A stretch of DNA of 48,725 nucleotides from an uncultured beta proteobacterium (GTDB lineage Bacteria > Pseudomonadota > Gammaproteobacteria > Burkholderiales > Rhodocyclaceae), in assembly GCA_903886975.1 (NCBI GenBank), contig CAISOB010000106.1, positions 1 to 48,725 on the forward strand, read 5' to 3'. A program made the translations under genes and the position numbers. The number at the start of each line of letters is the position of its first letter. Position 1 is the first letter of the stretch. Positions 38,672 through 48,438 of this stretch are shown here, piece after piece. A model generated the notes under the pieces. The model was not told where the DNA came from, did not search any database, and saw nothing but the letters and a program-made list of their open reading frames with translations.

Positions 38672-40177
38672 GTGGAATTTAGCATAAAAAGCGGAAGCCC
38701 GGAAAAGCAACGCAGCGCCTGCATCGTCGTCGGCGTCTTCGAGCCGCGCAAATTGACGCTGGCCGCCGAACTGATCGACAATGCGGCCGGCCATTACCTT
38801 TCCGACATCATTCGCCGTGGCGACATGGACGGAAAAGCCGGTTCGACCTTGCTGCTGCACAATGTGCCGGCGACGCTCAGCGACCGCGTGCTGCTGGTCG
38901 GTCTGGGCAAGGAAAAGGAATTTCGCGAAAAAGAGTACGGCGATGCCATTCGTGGCGCGGTCAAGGCGCTCAAGGAAACCGGTGCCGTCGATGGCACGCT
39001 TTTCTTGACCGAAATCGCGGTCAGGAAACACAGTCCGGGCTGGCGCATCCGCCAGGCGGCGATCATCGCCCAGGAAACCGTCTATCGCTTCGACCAGTTC
39101 AAGAGCAAGAAGAGCGATGCCCGCCATGCCCTGCGCAAACTGACCCTGGCCATCGGGCGGCGCAATGAACTGGCAATGGCTGAGGCAGCGCTGGCGCAAG
39201 GGCTGGCCATTGCCGCGGGCGTCGAACTGACGCGCGATCTCGGCAACCTGCCGGGCAACGTGTGTACGCCGACCTACCTTGCGGAAAAGGCGCAAGCATT
39301 GGCCGGCGAACACGGCATCGAATGTCAGGTTCTCGAACGTGCCGACATGGAAGCGCTCGGCATGCACTCGCTGCTCTCGGTGGCCAAAGGCTCGCACCAG
39401 CCACCCAAGCTGATCGTCCTCAACTACCGCGGTGCGGGCAAGAATGGCAAGGACGAAAAACCCATCGTCCTGGTCGGCAAGGGCATCACCTTCGATTCGG
39501 GTGGCATCTCGCTCAAGCCCGGGCTCGACATGGACGAAATGAAGTTCGACATGTGCGGCGCCGCCAGCGTGCTCGGCACGCTCAAGGCGGTCGCGCAAAT
39601 GCAGCTGCCGATCAACCTGACGGTGCTCGTCCCGACCTCGGAAAACATGCCCGGCGGCGCGGCCAGCAAGCCCGGCGACATCGTCACCTCGATGTCCGGG
39701 CAGACCATCGAAATCTTGAATACCGACGCCGAAGGCCGGCTGATCCTCTGCGACGCGCTGACTTACGCCGAGCGCTTCGAACCGGATACGGTGATCGACG
39801 TCGCTACGCTAACCGGCGCCTGCGTGATCGCCCTCGGGCATGTCGCCAGCGGGCTTTTTTCCAACGACGAGGCGCTGGCCCGCGAACTCCTCCAGGCGGG
39901 CGACGAAGCGCGCGACCGCGCCTGGCAGATGCCGCTCTGGGACGAATACCAGGACCTGCTGAAGAGCCCCTTCGCTGACATGGCCAATATCGGCGGCCGC
40001 GCAGCGGGCAGTGTTTCGGCCGCCTGTTTCCTTTCCCGCTACACCAAGAAGTTCGCCTGGGCGCATCTCGATATCGCCGGAACCGCCTGGAAATCGGGCA
40101 GCGAAAAAGGCGCGACCGGCCGCCCGGTGGGCTTGCTCGCGCACTACCTGCTCAAACGCGCCGGAAAGCTTAATTGA
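38672..40177 (+). CDS. pepA: Cytosol (leucyl) aminopeptidase PepA
   Basis: A 501-residue hexameric two-metal aminopeptidase of family M17. The signature NTDAEGRLIL and the metal/catalytic residues of VGKGITFDSGGISLKP are intact. The GTG at 38672 is preceded by GAGGAG. PepA can also bind DNA as a transcription and Xer recombination cofactor; that is family knowledge. It overlaps holC by four bases (TTGA). Confidence 0.96.
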   Translation: MEFSIKSGSPEKQRSACIVVGVFEPRKLTLAAELIDNAAGHYLSDIIRRGDMDGKAGSTLLLHNVPATLSDRVLLVGLGKEKEFREKEYGDAIRGAVKALKETGAVDGTLFLTEIAVRKHSPGWRIRQAAIIAQETVYRFDQFKSKKSDARHALRKLTLAIGRRNELAMAEAALAQGLAIAAGVELTRDLGNLPGNVCTPTYLAEKAQALAGEHGIECQVLERADMEALGMHSLLSVAKGSHQPPKLIVLNYRGAGKNGKDEKPIVLVGKGITFDSGGISLKPGLDMDEMKFDMCGAASVLGTLKAVAQMQLPINLTVLVPTSENMPGGAASKPGDIVTSMSGQTIEILNTDAEGRLILCDALTYAERFEPDTVIDVATLTGACVIALGHVASGLFSNDEALARELLQAGDEARDRAWQMPLWDEYQDLLKSPFADMANIGGRAAGSVSAACFLSRYTKKFAWAHLDIAGTAWKSGSEKGATGRPVGLLAHYLLKRAGKLN

Positions 40178-40602
40178 CCCAGATCTTCTTTTACCACAAT
40201 GCGGCCGACCGTATCGCCGCCATCTCGGCGCTGATCGGCAAGGCCTATCTGCAAAGCAAGCCCCTGCTCGTCTATGCGCCCGACGCGGAAGCCGCGGGCG
40301 CCCTCGACCGCCAACTCTGGATGGTCCCGGCTACCGGTTTCGTACCCCATGTGTGCGCCAATTCACCGCTCGCCGCGCAAACACCGGTGCTGATTGCCGA
40401 CAGTCTCGACCGTGTCGATGGACTGCCGCAACGCCTGGTCAATCTATCCAGCGAGATCCCGCCCGGTTTTTCACGTTTTGGCAGCGTCATCGAAGTCGTC
40501 GGGCAACCCGACGAGGAGCGCTCGGCCGGTCGCGAGCGCGTCAAGTTCTACAAGGACAGGGGCTACGAGATCAAGTATATCGATCTTTCGGAGAAACACT
40601 GA
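40174..40602 (+). CDS. holC: DNA polymerase III subunit chi
   Basis: A 142-residue clamp-loader accessory subunit that links the holoenzyme to SSB. Family features are IFFYHNAADRIAAISALIGKAY, LDRQLWMVPATGFVPHV, LIADSLDRVDGLPQRLVNLS and YEIKYIDLSE. It starts with TTG at 40174, within the pepA stop codon, so translation is coupled to pepA. Confidence 0.95.
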   Translation: MTQIFFYHNAADRIAAISALIGKAYLQSKPLLVYAPDAEAAGALDRQLWMVPATGFVPHVCANSPLAAQTPVLIADSLDRVDGLPQRLVNLSSEIPPGFSRFGSVIEVVGQPDEERSAGRERVKFYKDRGYEIKYIDLSEKH

Positions 40603-41036
40603 TGGACGAGCATTCTGATCTTGTCGATCGCGCTGACGCGCTAATGCAGCCCGACAGTCCGGCGGGGCGCCGGCGACGCAGCTTCGTTGCCGTGACGGCG
40701 CGCCGCGCAGAAGCCGCCGGCACGCCGCCAACGGCAATTGAAGACGACTTGCCGCTGCTTACCGAGGTGGTGAGCGCCGAAGAGACCGTTACCGAAGCCC
40801 GCCCTGACCGCATCGATGAAACCCTGTTGGCGGTGATTGCCGCCGACCTCGTGCATACCCTGCAACAACAGATCGCCATCGAGTTACCGACCCTGATCGA
40901 AGCCAGCCTGCTCAGCGCGCAGGATGAATTGCGCAACGGTATCAACTCGACCCTCGAACTCGCCTTGCAGAACTTCCTCGCGCGCCGGCAGCAACTGCGG
41001 CTGCCGTTCGACGATCCCGACGTCGAACGCTACTAA
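40602..41036 (+). CDS. Conserved hypothetical protein between holC and valS
   Basis: A 144-residue soluble protein. The N-terminal 80 residues are charged and probably disordered (PAGRRRRSFVAV, DLPLLTEVVSAEETVTEARP). The C-terminal half is a long amphipathic helix region (ETLLAVIAADLVHTLQQQIAIELPTLIEASLL) ending LPFDDPDVERY. No enzymatic motif. The ATG overlaps the holC stop by one base. Similar short proteins sit at this place in related genomes, as far as I recall; the function is unknown. Confidence 0.82.
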   Translation: MDEHSDLVDRADALMQPDSPAGRRRRSFVAVTARRAEAAGTPPTAIEDDLPLLTEVVSAEETVTEARPDRIDETLLAVIAADLVHTLQQQIAIELPTLIEASLLSAQDELRNGINSTLELALQNFLARRQQLRLPFDDPDVERY

Positions 41037-41138
41037 GCGAGGCGGCATAGATCGTTGCGCGGCCGCGAAGGCCACGCAGCGCATATCGCCATCTTTACGT
41101 CGGCTTTCCTTATCGCGCATCTGCTACTGGCGTCGAGC

Positions 41139-41168
41139 TTCGAGACCGGCAACGCCTTCCGGTATAAT
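41139..41168 (+). promoter_or_regulatory. Promoter of valS
   Basis: A perfect TATAAT (41163-41168) with TTCGAG (41139-41144) 18 bases upstream, ending 31 bases before the valS ATG. The -35 is weak. The remaining 41037-41138 shows nothing recognisable. Confidence 0.6.
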
Positions 41169-41199
41169 CGCCGCTTTTCGCCCCCTTTAGATTCGCCCT

Positions 41200-44004
41200 A
41201 TGGAACTTGCCAAGAGCTTTGAACCCGCCGACATCGAACGGCGCTGGTATCCGCAATGGGAGGCCAAGGGCTACTTCAAGGCCGGCCTCGACACGGCCAA
41301 GCGCAACGCCTTCTGCATCCTGCTGCCGCCGCCGAACGTGACCGGCACGCTGCACATGGGCCACGGGTTCAACCAGGCGATCATGGATGCGCTCACCCGC
41401 TATCACCGCATGCGCGGCGACAACACGCTGTGGCAGCCGGGGACCGATCATGCCGGCATCGCCACGCAGATCGTCGTCGAACGCCAGCTCGACGCGCAGG
41501 GCATATCGCGCCACGAGCTCGGCCGCGAGAAATTCCTCGAAAAGGTCTGGGAGTGGAAAGAGTACTCGGGCAATACCATCACCCGCCAGATGCGCCGCCT
41601 CGGCACCTCGCCCGACTGGTCGCGCGAGCGTTTCACGATGGATGCCGGGCTGTCGATGACCGTCACCGAGACTTTTGTCCGCTTATACAAGGAGGGGCTG
41701 ATCTACCGCGGCAAGCGCCTGGTTAATTGGGACCCCGTGCTGCACACCGCCGTGTCCGACCTTGAAGTCGTCAGCGAGGAGGAAGACGGTTTCATGTGGC
41801 ACATCCGCTACCCGCTCGCCGATGGCAGCGGATCGCTGACCGTAGCCACGACGCGCCCGGAAACCATGCTCGGCGACACCGCGGTCATGGTGCACCCCGA
41901 GGATGAGCGTTACAAGGACATGATCGGCAAGAAGGTCAAGCTGCCGCTCACCGACCGCGAAATTCCGATCATCGCCGATGCCTACGTCGACCTCGAATTC
42001 GGCACCGGCTGCGTCAAGGTCACGCCGGCGCACGATTTTAACGACTACGCGGTGAGCCAGCGCCATGGGCTGCCAATCATTTCGATCCTGACGCTGGACG
42101 CCAAGATCAACGACAACGCGCCGGAAAAGTATCGCGGCATGGACCGCTTCGACGCGCGCGCGGCGGTCGTCGTCGACCTCGTAGCGCTCGGGATTCTGGT
42201 CAAGACCGACAAGCACAAGCTCAAGGTGCCGCGCGGCGACCGCACCGGCGTGATCATCGAGCCGATGCTCACCGATCAGTGGTTCGTGGCCATGAGCAAG
42301 CCTGGCAAAGATGGCAGCAGCATCGTGGGCAAGGCGCTCGAGTGCGTCGCGTCGGGCGAAATCAAGTTCGTCCCCGAGAACTGGGTCAACACCTACAACC
42401 AGTGGCTCAACAACATCCAGGACTGGTGCATCTCGCGCCAGCTCTGGTGGGGCCATCAGATCCCCGCGTGGTATGGCGCCAGCGGCGAAATCTTCGTCGC
42501 CCACAATGCCGATGAAGCGCGCGCGCAAGCGACGGCGGCAGACTATGCCGGCACGCTGGAGCGCGACCCGGACGTGCTCGACACCTGGTATTCGTCGGCG
42601 CTGTGGCCCTTCTCGACGCTCGACTGGACGCCGCAGTGGCCGGCCCAGTCGAATGCCGCGCTCGACCTCTACCTGCCGTCCACGGTACTCGTCACCGGTT
42701 TCGACATCATCTTCTTCTGGGTTGCGCGCATGGTCATGATGACCCGCCACATCACCGGCAAGATCCCGTTCAAGCACGTCTATGTGCACGGCCTGATCCG
42801 CGACGCCGAAGGCCAGAAGATGAGCAAGTCGAAAGGCAACGTGCTCGACCCGATCGACCTGATCGACGGCATCGGCCTCGAGGACCTCGTTGCCAAGCGC
42901 ACCTCCGGCCTGATGAACCCGAAGCAGGCCAAAGACATCGAAAAGCGCACCCGCCGCGAATTTCCCGACGGCATCCCGGCGTTCGGCACCGACGCGCTAC
43001 GCTTCACCTTCCTCTCGTTGGCGAGTCCCGGCCGCGACATCAAGTTCGACCTGCACCGCTGCGAAGGCTACCGCAACTTCTGCAACAAGCTGTGGAACGC
43101 CACGCGCTTCGTTCTGATGAACAGCGAGGGACACGATCTTGGCCTTGACGAGGTGACGCCCGGCCCGGCGGCGCAGTCCTTCGCCGACCGCTGGATCGTC
43201 AGCAAGCTGCAACGCACCGAAGCCGATGTCGCGCAGCACTATGCCGATTACCGTTTCGACCTGCTCGCCCGCGCGGTTTATGAATTCGTCTGGGACGAAT
43301 TCTGCGACTGGTACCTCGAACTCGCCAAGGTGCAAATGCAGGGCACGCCCGAGCAGGCCCGCGTTACGCGCCGCACGCTGGTGCGCGTGCTGGAAACGGT
43401 GCTGCGCCTCGCCCATCCGCTGATGCCCTTCATTACCGAAGAACTCTGGCAGGTCGTCGCGCCGCTCGCTGGAAAGAAGACGCGCGACTCGGTCATGCTC
43501 GCCGCCTATCCGCAGGCGCAGCCGGAGAAGATCGACGCCGCCAGCGAAGCGCAGGTGCAAGAGCTCAAGGATCTGGCCTACGCCTGCCGCAACCTGCGCG
43601 GCGAAATGAACCTCTCGCCGGCGCAGAAAGTGCCGCTGATCGCCAGCGGCAACGCGCCGTCTCTGGCCGCCTTTGCGCCTTACCTCAAGGCCTTGGCCAA
43701 GCTCTCCGACATCGAGATCGTCAGTGTCATGCCGCAAGATGCCAATGCGCCGACGGCGGTCGTCGGCGACACGCGTCTGATGTTCAGGATCGAGATCGAC
43801 GTCCCCGCCGAAATCGAACGCATCAGCAAGGAAATCGAGCGCTTGCTGGGCGAGATCGTCAAGGCAAAGGCCAAGCTCGGCAATGAAAGCTTCGTCGCCC
43901 GCGCGCCGGCGCAGGTCGTCGAGCAGGAAAAGAAGCGGCTGGCGGATTTTTCCGCGACGGTCGCCAAGCTCAAGCCGCAACTTGAACACTTGAAACTCGG
44001 GTAG
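41200..44004 (+). CDS. valS: Valyl-tRNA synthetase
   Basis: A 934-residue class I synthetase. The HIGH box is H52-M-G-H ([12 protein letters not shown]) and the KMSKS loop K540-MSKS ([17 protein letters not shown]). The editing (CP1) domain includes [13 protein letters not shown] and TPAHDFNDY. The last 70 residues form the tRNA-binding coiled coil ([24 protein letters not shown]). Full length. Confidence 0.97.
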   Translation: MELAKSFEPADIERRWYPQWEAKGYFKAGLDTAKRNAFCILLPPPNVTGTLHMGHGFNQAIMDALTRYHRMRGDNTLWQPGTDHAGIATQIVVERQLDAQGISRHELGREKFLEKVWEWKEYSGNTITRQMRRLGTSPDWSRERFTMDAGLSMTVTETFVRLYKEGLIYRGKRLVNWDPVLHTAVSDLEVVSEEEDGFMWHIRYPLADGSGSLTVATTRPETMLGDTAVMVHPEDERYKDMIGKKVKLPLTDREIPIIADAYVDLEFGTGCVKVTPAHDFNDYAVSQRHGLPIISILTLDAKINDNAPEKYRGMDRFDARAAVVVDLVALGILVKTDKHKLKVPRGDRTGVIIEPMLTDQWFVAMSKPGKDGSSIVGKALECVASGEIKFVPENWVNTYNQWLNNIQDWCISRQLWWGHQIPAWYGASGEIFVAHNADEARAQATAADYAGTLERDPDVLDTWYSSALWPFSTLDWTPQWPAQSNAALDLYLPSTVLVTGFDIIFFWVARMVMMTRHITGKIPFKHVYVHGLIRDAEGQKMSKSKGNVLDPIDLIDGIGLEDLVAKRTSGLMNPKQAKDIEKRTRREFPDGIPAFGTDALRFTFLSLASPGRDIKFDLHRCEGYRNFCNKLWNATRFVLMNSEGHDLGLDEVTPGPAAQSFADRWIVSKLQRTEADVAQHYADYRFDLLARAVYEFVWDEFCDWYLELAKVQMQGTPEQARVTRRTLVRVLETVLRLAHPLMPFITEELWQVVAPLAGKKTRDSVMLAAYPQAQPEKIDAASEAQVQELKDLAYACRNLRGEMNLSPAQKVPLIASGNAPSLAAFAPYLKALAKLSDIEIVSVMPQDANAPTAVVGDTRLMFRIEIDVPAEIERISKEIERLLGEIVKAKAKLGNESFVARAPAQVVEQEKKRLADFSATVAKLKPQLEHLKLG

Positions 44005-44009
44005 AGGTA

Positions 44010-44711
44010 ATGGCACCGGCGTTCGTCGAAGAAACGCGCTTCGGTAACTGGTTTCTCAATACCGGCACTTGGAAGGTGCACGTCCTCGCGCGCGCACTCA
44101 ACGATTTGCAGCGCCTGATGCCGGAGGACGCTCGACGCTTCCCGCTTGTGCTCGATGTCGGCTGCGGCTTCGGCCACTCTTTTGCCGAACTGGCCCGGCG
44201 CTTTTCGCCCGACCTTATCGTCGGCATCGATGCCGATCCGGGCTTGCCCGACCGGGCCGGTGCGGCCGCCGCCGAATGCGCCTGCGCGGTTCGCTTGCAT
44301 GCGACGAACGCGGCGCAAATGGACCTGCCCGACGCCGACTTCGACCTGGTCTATTGCCATCAGACCTTCCATCACATCGTCGAGCAGGACGCGGCGATGG
44401 CCGAGTTCTTTCGCGTCCTCAAGCCGGGCGGCCTATTGCTCTTTGCCGAATCGACCCGGCGCTACATTCACTCGCTGCCGATCAAGCTGTTGTTCCGCCA
44501 CCCGATGGACGTGCAGAAGACGGCGCAGGAGTACCTCGCGATCATTCGCGGCGCCGGCTTCGATTTGCCCGACGCGAGTATCTCCCTGCCCTACCTCTGG
44601 TGGAGCCGCCCCGACCTGGGTTTCCTGGAATGGATAGGCATCCCGGTGCCGCAAAACCGCGAAGAAACCTTGCTCAACGCCGTGGCCAGCAAACCTATTT
44701 ACCGAGCTTGA
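44010..44711 (+). CDS. Class I SAM-dependent methyltransferase
   Basis: A 233-residue cytoplasmic methyltransferase. Motif I is VLDVGCGFGHSFAELA, with the acidic GIDADPG after beta-2, LPDADFDLVYCHQTFHHI as motif II/post-motif and VLKPGGLLLFAEST as motif III. The N terminus FGNWFLNTGTWKVHVL and the C-terminal LWWSRPDLGFLEWIGIP are outside the Rossmann core and probably bind the substrate. GAGG precedes the ATG. It follows valS by five bases and overlaps the convergent gene by 17 bases. Substrate unknown; a link to the nearby polyketide-like operon is possible but unproven. Confidence 0.85.
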   Translation: MAPAFVEETRFGNWFLNTGTWKVHVLARALNDLQRLMPEDARRFPLVLDVGCGFGHSFAELARRFSPDLIVGIDADPGLPDRAGAAAAECACAVRLHATNAAQMDLPDADFDLVYCHQTFHHIVEQDAAMAEFFRVLKPGGLLLFAESTRRYIHSLPIKLLFRHPMDVQKTAQEYLAIIRGAGFDLPDASISLPYLWWSRPDLGFLEWIGIPVPQNREETLLNAVASKPIYRA

Positions 44712-45138
44712 CGACCCTGCCCTTGAACGCAACGCCGGACACCATGGCGCCGCTGCCGCACATGTACTCGGTCTCGCTGCTGTGCTCGATGCTCTTGTAG
44801 TTGCTCTTGATGGCGACCACGGCGTCGCCGCCTTCCTTCACGGCGCGCTCCTGCAACTCGAGAATGGCACTCAGGAAAGTCCATTCGCAAGCCGCCTTGT
44901 CCGACTTGTTGAAGGCATTGGTCTTCTTGTTGGTCTTCCACTCGCCGAAGTCTTTGAGTACCGCCGGGTATTTCCGGTCGCCGAAATAGAGCTTGATTTT
45001 CGGATCGAGCTTTTCCTTGGCTGCCGGTGTGTTGAGCGCGTCGGCGATCGGAAACATCTGATGATCGTCGCGCGCGCCGCTGTTACCCGAAGAGAGCAGG
45101 ACAAAGGTCACGATGCTGATGGCAAGCAGTTGCTTCAT
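44695..45138 (-). CDS. Exported protein of unknown function, last gene of the ketosynthase operon
   Basis: A 147-residue protein with a signal peptide (KQLLAISIVTFVLLSSGNSGA, cleavage around residue 21). Two cysteines (C84 in KAACEWTF, C127 in EYMCGSG) may pair in the periplasm. The block GGDAVVAIKSNYKSIE resembles small exported proteins sometimes misnamed excinuclease ATPase subunit. A near-perfect AAGGAGGAG stands before the ATG. It follows the FabB-like gene by 21 bases on the same strand and so probably belongs to that operon. Confidence 0.78.
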   Translation of the reverse strand: MKQLLAISIVTFVLLSSGNSGARDDHQMFPIADALNTPAAKEKLDPKIKLYFGDRKYPAVLKDFGEWKTNKKTNAFNKSDKAACEWTFLSAILELQERAVKEGGDAVVAIKSNYKSIEHSSETEYMCGSGAMVSGVAFKGRVVKLGK

Positions 45139-45159
45139 TTCTCCTCCTTGAGACGCGTA

Positions 45160-46368
45160 TCAGTCGGTTAGCCGGCGAAAGACGAGACTAGCGTTAGTCC
45201 CGCCAAAACCGAAACTGTTCGACATCACGGTATCGATTCCGCGCTCTATCGTCTCCGTCAGGACCGGCATGCCGACGCATTGCTTGTCCAGGTCAGTGAC
45301 GTTGCTGCACCCGGCAAGGAATCCGCGGTCCAGCATCAGCAGGCAATAGATCGCCTCATGCGCGGCGGCGGCAGCGATCGGATGCCCGGTCAGTCCTTTT
45401 GTCGATGAAATCGCCGGCAGCGTCTTCCCGAACACCTCGCGTATCGCCCGCAGTTCGCTGATGTCGCCAAGCGGCGTCGAGGTCGCATGGGCATTGATAT
45501 AGTCGATCGGGCCGCCGGCCTCAGCCAGGGCCAGACGCATGGCCCGCGCCGCGCCGGCGGACGATGGCGTGACCATGTCCAGGCCGTCGCTGCACGCCCC
45601 GTAACCGGCGACCTCGGCGTAAATGCGCGCCCCGCGCCGACGCGCCTGCTCGAGTTCTTCAAGGACCAGGATTCCGGCGCCGCCGGCGATGACGAAACCG
45701 TCGCGCCCCTTGTCGAAAGGGCGCGACGCCGTCGCGTCGTTGTAGGCCGTCGACAGCGCGCCCATGGCATCGAAAAGCACCGTCGAAGTCCAGCGCACTT
45801 CTTCGGCGCCCCCAACGATGACGATATCTTGCTTGCCGAGCTGAATCAGTTCCGTGCCATGGCCGATGCAGTGCGCCGCGGTGGCGCAGGCCGAAGTCAT
45901 CGAGTAGCTCGTGCCCTGGATGCCGAATGCCGTCGAGAGACAGGCCGACGTCGTGCTACCCATGACGCGCGGAACTATATAGGGCAGCACCTTGGACAGG
46001 CCGCCGGCACGCAATCGATCGACAGCCGCAACATGCTCGAAGGGCGAACCCACACCGGAACCGACGACAAGTCCGGTGCGCGGATTGGAGATCAGTGCGT
46101 CATCGAGTCGCGCATCTTCCAGCGCGCGACGCATCGCGCAATAGGCATAGAGAGACGCATCGCCCATGAAACGCCGGAGTTTTCTGTCTACCGGCGCTTC
46201 ACGGTCAATATCCGGGATGCCGGCGACACAACTGCGAAGGCCGAGGTCCGCGTACTCCTGCACATGACGGACGCCCGATCTGCCCTCGCGCAGGGCGCGC
46301 TCAACAATTTCCGGATCGTTCCCCAGACAGGAGACGATCCCCATGCCGCTAACTACGACGCGTCGCAC
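45160..46368 (-). CDS. Beta-ketoacyl-ACP synthase, FabB-like
   Basis: A 402-residue condensing enzyme. The active-site cysteine is C161 (SACATAAHCIG), with histidines H294 (NAHATSTPLGD) and H329 and lysine K324 (STKGLTGHPIAAAA), so the catalytic set is complete. The HATSTP and LTGHP wording is closer to FabB/KAS I than to FabF. The GTG at 46368 follows GAGGAG. With the second synthase, reductase and dehydratase upstream it forms a fatty-acid-synthase-like set of the aryl polyene type, separate from housekeeping fatty acid synthesis. Confidence 0.9.
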   Translation of the reverse strand: MRRVVVSGMGIVSCLGNDPEIVERALREGRSGVRHVQEYADLGLRSCVAGIPDIDREAPVDRKLRRFMGDASLYAYCAMRRALEDARLDDALISNPRTGLVVGSGVGSPFEHVAAVDRLRAGGLSKVLPYIVPRVMGSTTSACLSTAFGIQGTSYSMTSACATAAHCIGHGTELIQLGKQDIVIVGGAEEVRWTSTVLFDAMGALSTAYNDATASRPFDKGRDGFVIAGGAGILVLEELEQARRRGARIYAEVAGYGACSDGLDMVTPSSAGAARAMRLALAEAGGPIDYINAHATSTPLGDISELRAIREVFGKTLPAISSTKGLTGHPIAAAAAHEAIYCLLMLDRGFLAGCSNVTDLDKQCVGMPVLTETIERGIDTVMSNSFGFGGTNASLVFRRLTD

Positions 46369-46486
46369 AAGTTTCTCCTCGCGAGATTGTCAGCCCTTCG
46401 CAAGCAACACCCGCACAAGCCGCCGCGGCTCTTCCTTCGGTCGCCTTGCAGCCAAAGAGTTACACCGGCAACCGCATGCCGATGGC

Positions 46487-47710
46487 TCATAATTTCCTGA
46501 AGATGAGCGAGGTATTGATCCCGCCAAAAGCGAAATTGTTGCTCATCGTGTATTCCGTATCGATATTGACGCCGGCGCCGACGAGATAGTCGAGCTCGGC
46601 GCAGGCTGGATCGAGCGTCTCCAGGTTGATGGTCGGCGCGAACCATTTCCCGCGCATCATCTCGATCAGCCACCAGGCCTCTATCGCCCCGCAGGCGCCA
46701 AGCGTATGGCCAAGGTAACTCTTCATCGAACTGATCGGCTTGCCGGTTCCCAGAACGCTGGCCGTCGCGTGGCTCTCGGCAACGTCGCCGCGGTCCGTGG
46801 CCGTGCCGTGGGCGCTGACGTAAGCGATCGCCGACGCCGGAAGGCCTACGTCGTCTAGCGCCTGTCGCATGACGACGGCCATCATGGTGCTTTCCGGCTG
46901 GGTAATATGGGTGCCGTCCGAATTGCACGAGAAACCGACGATTTCCGCATGAATCTTGGCGCCGCGCGCCTTGGCATGTTCGTACTCCTCGAGAACGAGC
47001 GTTGCCGCCCCTTCGCCGACGACGAGTCCATCGCGATCACGATCGAAGGGGCGCGGCGTCGATTGCGGCGCGTCGTTGCGGCAGCTCGTGGCAAACAGCG
47101 TGTCAAACACCGCCGCACCCGGCGCCGAGAGCTCTTCTGCGCCGCCGGCCAGCATCATCTTCTGGCGGCCGAAACGAATCGCTTCGTAGGCGTAGCCAAT
47201 GCCCTGGCTGCCGGATGTGCACGCGCTCGAGGTCGGAATGATGCGGCCCTTGAGTCCGAAGAAAAGCCCGACATTGACCGCAGTGGTATGCGGCATCATC
47301 TGGATGTAGCTGGTCGAGGTGACGCCCAGCATCGAGCCGGATTCGAGCATGTGTCCGAAGATACGCACCGGGTCGACGCTGCCCGAGGACGAACCATAGG
47401 CGATCCCCATGCGGCCGTCGCGTATCACAGGATCGTCGAGCAAGCCGGCGTCGATCAGCGCCATCTCGCTAGCGCGAACCGAAAGCAGGGACACCCGGCC
47501 CATTGACCGGATCATCTTGCGCGGGTAGTGCGTCGGCGCCTTGAAATCATCGACCGGAGCGCCGAGCCGCGTGTTGAGGGTGTCGAAATAGTCCCATTCG
47601 GACATCCGCCGCACCGCGTTGCGGCCGAGCCGAAGCCTGCTCTCGATTTCAGTCCAATTGTCGCCCAAGGCCGTTATGCCGGCCATACCGGTAACAACAA
47701 CGCGCTTCAT
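46487..47710 (-). CDS. Beta-ketoacyl-ACP synthase, FabF-like (ApeR type)
   Basis: A 407-residue condensing enzyme with C164 (SSACTSGSQG), H301 (SAHGTATDRGD), K330 and H335 (SSMKSYLGHTLGACGA), all intact. The ATG at 47710 shares one base with the reductase stop codon (TGATG), so translation is coupled. A longer frame upstream is antisense overlap with the reductase and is not real. Sequence style and gene order (dehydratase-reductase-synthase) match the ApeP-ApeQ-ApeR block of aryl polyene clusters. Confidence 0.9.
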   Translation of the reverse strand: MKRVVVTGMAGITALGDNWTEIESRLRLGRNAVRRMSEWDYFDTLNTRLGAPVDDFKAPTHYPRKMIRSMGRVSLLSVRASEMALIDAGLLDDPVIRDGRMGIAYGSSSGSVDPVRIFGHMLESGSMLGVTSTSYIQMMPHTTAVNVGLFFGLKGRIIPTSSACTSGSQGIGYAYEAIRFGRQKMMLAGGAEELSAPGAAVFDTLFATSCRNDAPQSTPRPFDRDRDGLVVGEGAATLVLEEYEHAKARGAKIHAEIVGFSCNSDGTHITQPESTMMAVVMRQALDDVGLPASAIAYVSAHGTATDRGDVAESHATASVLGTGKPISSMKSYLGHTLGACGAIEAWWLIEMMRGKWFAPTINLETLDPACAELDYLVGAGVNIDTEYTMSNNFAFGGINTSLIFRKL

Positions 47711-48438
47711 CAAATGATTCCCCCATTGACGCCAAGAATCTGTCGCGTGATATACGAGGCTTCGTCGGACATCAAGAAGGACACCGCAGCAGCCACTTCG
47801 TCTGCATTGCCGACGCGGTTCATCGGTACGATTTTCAGTGCTTCGTCGAGCGGCAAATCTTGCGTCATGTCGCTCGCGATCAGACCGGGTGCGACGCAGT
47901 TTACGGTGATATTCCGGCTCGCGAGCTCGACGGCCAGCGCCTTGCTGGCGCCGATCAGTCCGGCTTTCGCCGCGCTGTAATTGACCTGGCCGCGGTTTCC
48001 GGTGATGCCCGAAACCGATGCCAGCGTAATGATGCGGCCGCCCTGCTTCAAGCGTACCAGGGGCATGGTCAGGGGTTGGACCACGTTGAAGAACCCGCCC
48101 AGGCTGGTGTCCATGACATCGTCCCAGTCTTCGCCGGAAAGTGCCGGAAATGCATTGTCGCGCGTAATGCCGGCGTTGCAGACGATCCCATAGTAGGCTC
48201 CCTGCTCCGCGACCGCCTTGGCAAGCGCCACGCGGCTGGCCTCGCGATCGCATACGTCAAACTGCAACACGTCCGCAGCGCCGCCGGCCGCCACAATTTC
48301 CGCCAGCACGACATCGGCCTCGGCACGACGCTGGCGACAATGCACCGTTACGCAAAAGCCATCCCTGGCAAGGCGCAGCGCGATGGCGCGGCCGATGCCG
48401 CGGCTCGAACCGGTGACCAGAACCCGTCGCTTCTTCAT
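47710..48438 (-). CDS. 3-oxoacyl-ACP reductase, FabG-like (ApeQ type)
   Basis: A 242-residue short-chain dehydrogenase. The NADPH loop is TGSSRGIG (9-16), NAG is at 87-89, and the catalytic residues are N117, S140, Y153 and K157 (YSAAK). The C terminus LGVNGGII is the usual FabG ending with G-x-D/N-G-G. The ATG overlaps the dehydratase stop by four bases (ATGA). It would reduce the beta-keto group during chain elongation on an acyl carrier protein. Confidence 0.92.
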   Translation of the reverse strand: MKKRRVLVTGSSRGIGRAIALRLARDGFCVTVHCRQRRAEADVVLAEIVAAGGAADVLQFDVCDREASRVALAKAVAEQGAYYGIVCNAGITRDNAFPALSGEDWDDVMDTSLGGFFNVVQPLTMPLVRLKQGGRIITLASVSGITGNRGQVNYSAAKAGLIGASKALAVELASRNITVNCVAPGLIASDMTQDLPLDEALKIVPMNRVGNADEVAAAVSFLMSDEASYITRQILGVNGGII

